A stretch of 18,055 nucleotides of DNA from Acidimicrobiaceae bacterium (GTDB lineage: Bacteria > Actinomycetota > Acidimicrobiia > Acidimicrobiales > Aldehydirespiratoraceae): assembly GCA_009840695.1 (NCBI GenBank), contig VXNG01000095.1, forward strand, positions 1-18,055, read 5' to 3'. How positions within the stretch are numbered: position 1 is the stretch's first letter; every line of letters begins with the position of its first letter. Positions 14,979 through 18,055 of the stretch are shown piece by piece. The position numbers and the translations under genes are program-made. Below the pieces are notes generated by a model. That model was not told where the DNA came from and did not search any database. It saw only the letters and a list, made by a program, of their open reading frames with translations.

Positions 14979-15003
14979 AAGAGCGACGTCGGTCTTTTGA
15001 AAA
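14979..15003 (-). promoter_or_regulatory. Operator-like site B in the tetR/ligase intergenic region
   Basis: The 18-bp segment 14979-14996 is a near-perfect palindrome, 16 of 18 positions, centred on CGACGTCG. Its minus-strand reading, extended to 15003, matches 20 of 25 positions of 9116-9140. It lies 72 bases upstream of tetR and 54 bases upstream of the preferred ligase start, suiting a TetR dimer controlling both directions. No confident promoter boxes were found in 14908-15056. Confidence 0.6.
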
Positions 15004-15056
15004 TGTCTGCGGGCCTGCAATGCTACGAGGAAGCCCGTCGGGATCCTAGGAGAGCC

Positions 15057-16595
15057 GTGTCCGACGACATAGCAGAGCGGTACCGGCTCGCTGGATGGTG
15101 GACCGGCCGCCGGCTGATCGACCGCTTCGAGGCGCACGTCACCGAGGGGCCAGGCGAACTCGCTCTGGTCAGCGGCGCCGACACCCTGTCCCGATCCGAC
15201 CTGTGGCACGCGGCCGGCGAAGCCGCCGAGGAGATCCGTTCGGTCGTCGGCGGCGGCAGGCGGGTTGTCGTGATCCAGCTGCCCAACCGCACGGCCTGGG
15301 TCGTCACGTTCCTAGCCGTGCTGAGGGCAGGCCACGTTCCGGCCACGCCCCCGGTCACCATGCCCGAGGCTCACCTGCGCCACGTGTTCCATCTGATCGA
15401 GCCGGCCCTGGTCGTCGGCGCGGGCCGCAACGGGCGGGTGGTGCACGGCCCGGCAGCCCCGCCGGACCGGACCGTCGAGGTGCCTGACACCACAGCACAC
15501 CTGATGTTCACCTCCAGCACGACCGGCCCCCCGAAGGCCGTCAGCCACAGCGAGGACACTCTGGCCGCCCTCAACCTGCAGTTCGCCGAGCGATTCGGTC
15601 TCGACCACCGCACGCCGGTGTTCATGCCGTCGCCGCTGGGACACAGCGTCGGCGCCATCCACGGCGCCCGGCTGTCGCTACTGCTGGGCGCACCGCTGAT
15701 TCTCCAGGACGAATGGGACCCTGGCACCGCTCTCAAGCTGGTGGCCCGCCACCGCGCCGACTTCACTGCGGCCGCGACCCCGTTCCTGCTGGACCTCGTC
15801 AACGCCCGGTGGGATGGCCGTGAGCCCAAGCTGGCGCCGTTGCGGAGCTTCCTGTGCGGCGGAGCCCAGGTGCCGCCGGCCCTCCTCCGGCGCTCCTGCA
15901 CGGAGTTCCCCGACACGTTCGTCACGCCCCTGTGGGGCATGACCGAGGGCGGCCTCACCACCTGCGTGGCCGACTCGACCATCGAGCAGGTCGAGAACAC
16001 GGTCGGGGTGGGGCTGCCGGGGCTGGAGCTGCGAACCCTCGATGCCGGCATGCGACTGCAGACGGAGGGATCGGGCGAACTCGTCATGCGGGGACCGGGC
16101 GTGTTCAACGGCTACTACGGCCAACCCGACCTGTACGACGAGCACATCATCGGCGACCGTTTCTTCCGCACCGGCGACCTCGCCCGCATCGATTCCGACG
16201 GCTACGTGTCGATCACCGGCCGGCACAAGGACCTGATCATCCGCGCCGGCGTCAACATCTCCCCCGTCGACACCGAGAACACGATCGCGGCCCACCCGGA
16301 CGTGGTCGGCGTGGCCGTGATCGGGTGGCCCGACGAGCGGCTCGGCGAGCGCATCTGCGCGGTCGTGCAGGCCAGCGCACCCCTCGACCTCGACGAGGTC
16401 ATCACCTTCTGCGCAGAACAGCGCCTGCCGCGGCGGCACTGGCCCGAACGGCTGATGCAGGTCGATCACTTCCCGCGCACAGCCGCAGGCAAGATACGCA
16501 AGCAACAGCTCCGCGACGAACTCGTCAACGCCTCCGCCTCGACCACCGCAGCAAGCCCCGGCGGCGCGGGCTCGGATCGGAGCGTGGACCGGTGA
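15057..16595 (+). CDS. Acyl-CoA ligase / AMP-dependent synthetase (ANL superfamily)
   Basis: This 512-residue cytosolic enzyme should activate a carboxylic acid with ATP to an acyl-adenylate and then a CoA thioester. It carries the P-loop FTSSTTGPPKAV (151-162), where Ser replaces the usual first Gly and Ala the usual Gly after PK. It also has WGMTEGG (293-299), TGDLARIDSDGY (372-383), GRHKDLIIRAG (388-398) and the C-terminal catalytic Lys479 in AAGKIRK. The N-terminal 'YRLAGWW' resembles cyclohexanecarboxylate/long-chain ligase subgroups; exact substrate is unknown. GTG at 15057 is preferred because AGGAG (15048-15052) precedes it and homologues tend to start there; TTG 14997 and ATG 15003 would place the start inside the palindromic site. 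The stop overlaps the next gene's GTG as GTGA. Confidence 0.88.
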   Translation: MSDDIAERYRLAGWWTGRRLIDRFEAHVTEGPGELALVSGADTLSRSDLWHAAGEAAEEIRSVVGGGRRVVVIQLPNRTAWVVTFLAVLRAGHVPATPPVTMPEAHLRHVFHLIEPALVVGAGRNGRVVHGPAAPPDRTVEVPDTTAHLMFTSSTTGPPKAVSHSEDTLAALNLQFAERFGLDHRTPVFMPSPLGHSVGAIHGARLSLLLGAPLILQDEWDPGTALKLVARHRADFTAAATPFLLDLVNARWDGREPKLAPLRSFLCGGAQVPPALLRRSCTEFPDTFVTPLWGMTEGGLTTCVADSTIEQVENTVGVGLPGLELRTLDAGMRLQTEGSGELVMRGPGVFNGYYGQPDLYDEHIIGDRFFRTGDLARIDSDGYVSITGRHKDLIIRAGVNISPVDTENTIAAHPDVVGVAVIGWPDERLGERICAVVQASAPLDLDEVITFCAEQRLPRRHWPERLMQVDHFPRTAAGKIRKQQLRDELVNASASTTAASPGGAGSDRSVDR

Positions 16596-17386
16596 ACACC
16601 GTCGAGCTGAACGACATAGAGATCAACTACCGGCAGCGCGGTTCAGGACCGCCGGTAGTGCTGCTGCACGGGCTCGCCGAGGACCATCGCTCCTGGGAGG
16701 CCGTGGCGGTCCATCTCGACGAGTTCGCCGTCTACACGCTGGACCTCCGGGGACACGGTCAAACGACTCCCGGGAAGGGCGCCGGCTCCCTGTCTCAGCT
16801 GAGTGACGACCTGGCCGCGTTCCTGAGGGCCGTGACCGGTCCCGCCGCCGTCGTCGGCTACTCGCTGGGCGGCACGATCGGCCTGAGAGCTGCGGTGGAC
16901 ACACCGGCCCTGATCCGGCATCTCATCGTGGTCGCCACGTCATCGGTGGTCGGCACGGCCGCGGCCGCGTTCTTCGACGGTCGCATCGCCCAGCTCGAAG
17001 CCCACGACTGGGACGGCTTCGCGGCGGGCCTGCACGACGACACGGCCAAGCAGGTTGTCACCGAGGCCGACATCGACACACTCGCATCGAGGCGGTTGGA
17101 CGCCGTCGGCGACGGCCGCGGCTACATCAACGCCGCCCGAGCGATGACAGGGCTCCGCTCCGAGCCGCTGAATCCCCTGCTGGCGCGGATCGAGGCCCCC
17201 GTGGACGTTGTCGGGGCGGAGTTCGACGTCTTCTGCCCGCGCCGGGCATCGGACATCATCGTCGACGCGATGGCCGGCTGCCGGTACCACGAGGTGGCCG
17301 GAGCCGGTCACCTACTCTCCGTCGACCAGCCCGACGCCTACGGCAAGCTGGTCGCCCGGCTCTTGCACGAGAGGGGCACCGCATGA
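16592..17386 (+). CDS. Alpha/beta hydrolase
   Basis: This 264-residue cytoplasmic hydrolase has a full catalytic triad: Ser91 in GYSLGG, Asp212 in AEFDVF and His240 in GAGHLL. The oxyanion-site HG is at 26-27 (LLHGLAEDHRSW) and DLRGHG at 51-56. The pattern resembles 3-oxoadipate enol-lactonase, epoxide-hydrolase-like and carboxylesterase members; the substrate cannot be chosen from motifs. The GTG start overlaps the ligase stop as GTGA and its own stop overlaps the next ATG as ATGA, so three genes are translationally linked. In this setting it may open a lactone, cleave an ester, or hydrolyse a product of the neighbouring oxygenase. Confidence 0.88.
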   Translation: MNTVELNDIEINYRQRGSGPPVVLLHGLAEDHRSWEAVAVHLDEFAVYTLDLRGHGQTTPGKGAGSLSQLSDDLAAFLRAVTGPAAVVGYSLGGTIGLRAAVDTPALIRHLIVVATSSVVGTAAAAFFDGRIAQLEAHDWDGFAAGLHDDTAKQVVTEADIDTLASRRLDAVGDGRGYINAARAMTGLRSEPLNPLLARIEAPVDVVGAEFDVFCPRRASDIIVDAMAGCRYHEVAGAGHLLSVDQPDAYGKLVARLLHERGTA

Positions 17387-18055
17387 GACACCGCTACGGC
17401 ATCTCGGTGGGGGTCAGCCCCCGCGAGCCGCTGAGTCGCACCGCGGAGTTGGCCCGCGCCGTCGACGATAGGGGCTTCGAGGCGCTGTGGTACATCGACT
17501 TCCAGCTCGGCATGAAGGACGTGTACGCCGCCATGAACCTGGCCGCTCTGTCCACCGAGAACGTGCTCATCGGAGCCGGTGTCACCAATCTTGTGACCCG
17601 CCACCCCACCGTGACCGCCAACGCCACCGCCGCCCTCGACGAGCTCTCCGGCGGCCGCGCCGTGCTCGGCCTCGGCGCGGGCTGGTCGGCCGTGCTCGGC
17701 GCGGGCGGCGTACCGTCCAGAATCAGCGATCTGCGCTCCGGGATCGACGAATTCCGGCAACTCTTCAGCGGCGAGCCGTGCGACCTATACGGCACCCAGG
17801 TCCGCCTGGCCACTGCGACGCGCCGGATTCCCGTCTATCTCGCGGTCTCGCAGCCGGCCATGTTGCGGCTCGCCGGCGAGACCTGCGACGGTGCCGTGCT
17901 CATGGGCGCCGCCGACCCCGAGTTCTGCTCGTGGCAGCTCGACCACATCCACCAAGGGCTGGAGGCTGCCGGGCGCGACCGCCGCGACCTGACTGTCGAC
18001 CTGTTCGTCACCATGTCGGTGGGCGACGACACCGCCAGCGCCATCGACGACGTGA
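17383..18055 (+). CDS. Luciferase-like (LLM-class) flavin- or F420-dependent oxidoreductase, 3' end cut by window
   Basis: The first 224 codons are present and the frame runs off the window. The ATG overlaps the hydrolase stop as ATGA. The protein begins with a TIM-barrel strand (RYGISVGVSPREP), then 'AVDDRGFEALWYIDF', 'IGAGVTNLVTRHPTVTANAT' and 'ALDELSGGRAVLGLGAG', all hallmarks of bacterial luciferase-like proteins close to F420-dependent methylene-tetrahydromethanopterin reductase. Whether the cofactor is F420 or FMN cannot be decided here, although actinobacterial members often use F420. It presumably oxidises or reduces an intermediate of the ligase/hydrolase pathway. Full family members are roughly 300-350 residues, so perhaps 100 residues are missing. 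Confidence 0.88.
   Translation, partial: MRHRYGISVGVSPREPLSRTAELARAVDDRGFEALWYIDFQLGMKDVYAAMNLAALSTENVLIGAGVTNLVTRHPTVTANATAALDELSGGRAVLGLGAGWSAVLGAGGVPSRISDLRSGIDEFRQLFSGEPCDLYGTQVRLATATRRIPVYLAVSQPAMLRLAGETCDGAVLMGAADPEFCSWQLDHIHQGLEAAGRDRRDLTVDLFVTMSVGDDTASAIDDV

Noticed and set aside
14997..15056. Acyl-CoA ligase start at TTG 14997 or ATG 15003
   Set aside because: It would place the start within the operator-like site and add about 20 residues without family resemblance, while GTG 15057 has AGGAG just upstream. This remains a preference, not a proof.
14908..15056. Sigma70 promoter boxes for tetR and the ligase operon
   Set aside because: A TTGACC on the minus strand at 14934-14939 is too close to the tetR start and lacks a -10 box. 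Other AT-rich stretches near 14971-14977 match only weakly.
1..18055. Mobile elements, CRISPR arrays, tRNA or rRNA genes
   Set aside because: No transposase, integrase, phage gene, regularly spaced repeats or RNA gene signature was seen; base composition and gene style look even across the window.

Overview
The window is GC-rich DNA, densely packed with bacterial genes. It most likely comes from an uncultured actinobacterium, and Acidimicrobiia-like is my best guess. The basis is GC richness, two lipoproteins with an 'AACGDD' lipobox followed by Ala/Glu-rich helical tethers, a luciferase-like (F420/FMN-type) oxidoreductase, and ATGA/GTGA stop-start overlaps. This is inference from style, not a phylogenetic result. 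No rRNA, tRNA, CRISPR array, insertion sequence or phage gene was seen.

Region 1 (1-5736) is a glycine-betaine module. A betaine/homocysteine S-methyltransferase-like gene (+) converges on a proV-proW operon (-) across a hairpin. The lipoprotein binding protein proX (+) diverges from proV. The ProW permease carries an unexpected C-terminal extension of about 370 residues with about eight membrane segments. Imported betaine could serve as osmolyte or as methyl donor for methionine synthesis.

Region 2 (5737-9079) is a tightly coupled three-gene cassette downstream of proX and a strong hairpin. It encodes a large soluble protein of unknown function, an M19 'dipeptidase' lacking several canonical metal ligands, and a small protein with a DUF3726-like look. 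I recall a relative of this M19 subgroup beside the dimethylglycine-catabolism genes (dgcAB) of Pseudomonas, which would fit betaine context. This cassette is the best candidate for an undescribed pathway.

Region 3 (9080-14305) is a complete branched-chain-amino-acid-type (LIV) ABC importer with its own sigma70-like promoter: lipoprotein binding protein, LivH, a fused LivM-LivG polypeptide, and LivF.

Region 4 (14284-18055) holds a TetR regulator (-) whose 3' end overlaps livF. Divergent from it is an operon of acyl-CoA ligase, alpha/beta hydrolase and luciferase-like monooxygenase, the last cut by the window end. This looks like import, CoA activation and oxidation of an organic acid.

A 25-nt sequence is shared (20/25) between the LIV promoter, abutting its -35 box, and the tetR/ligase intergenic region, where it contains a near-perfect 18-bp palindrome. 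A weaker third copy lies in the proV/proX divergent region. This suggests one regulator, probably the TetR protein, links the importer, the ligase operon and possibly the betaine module.
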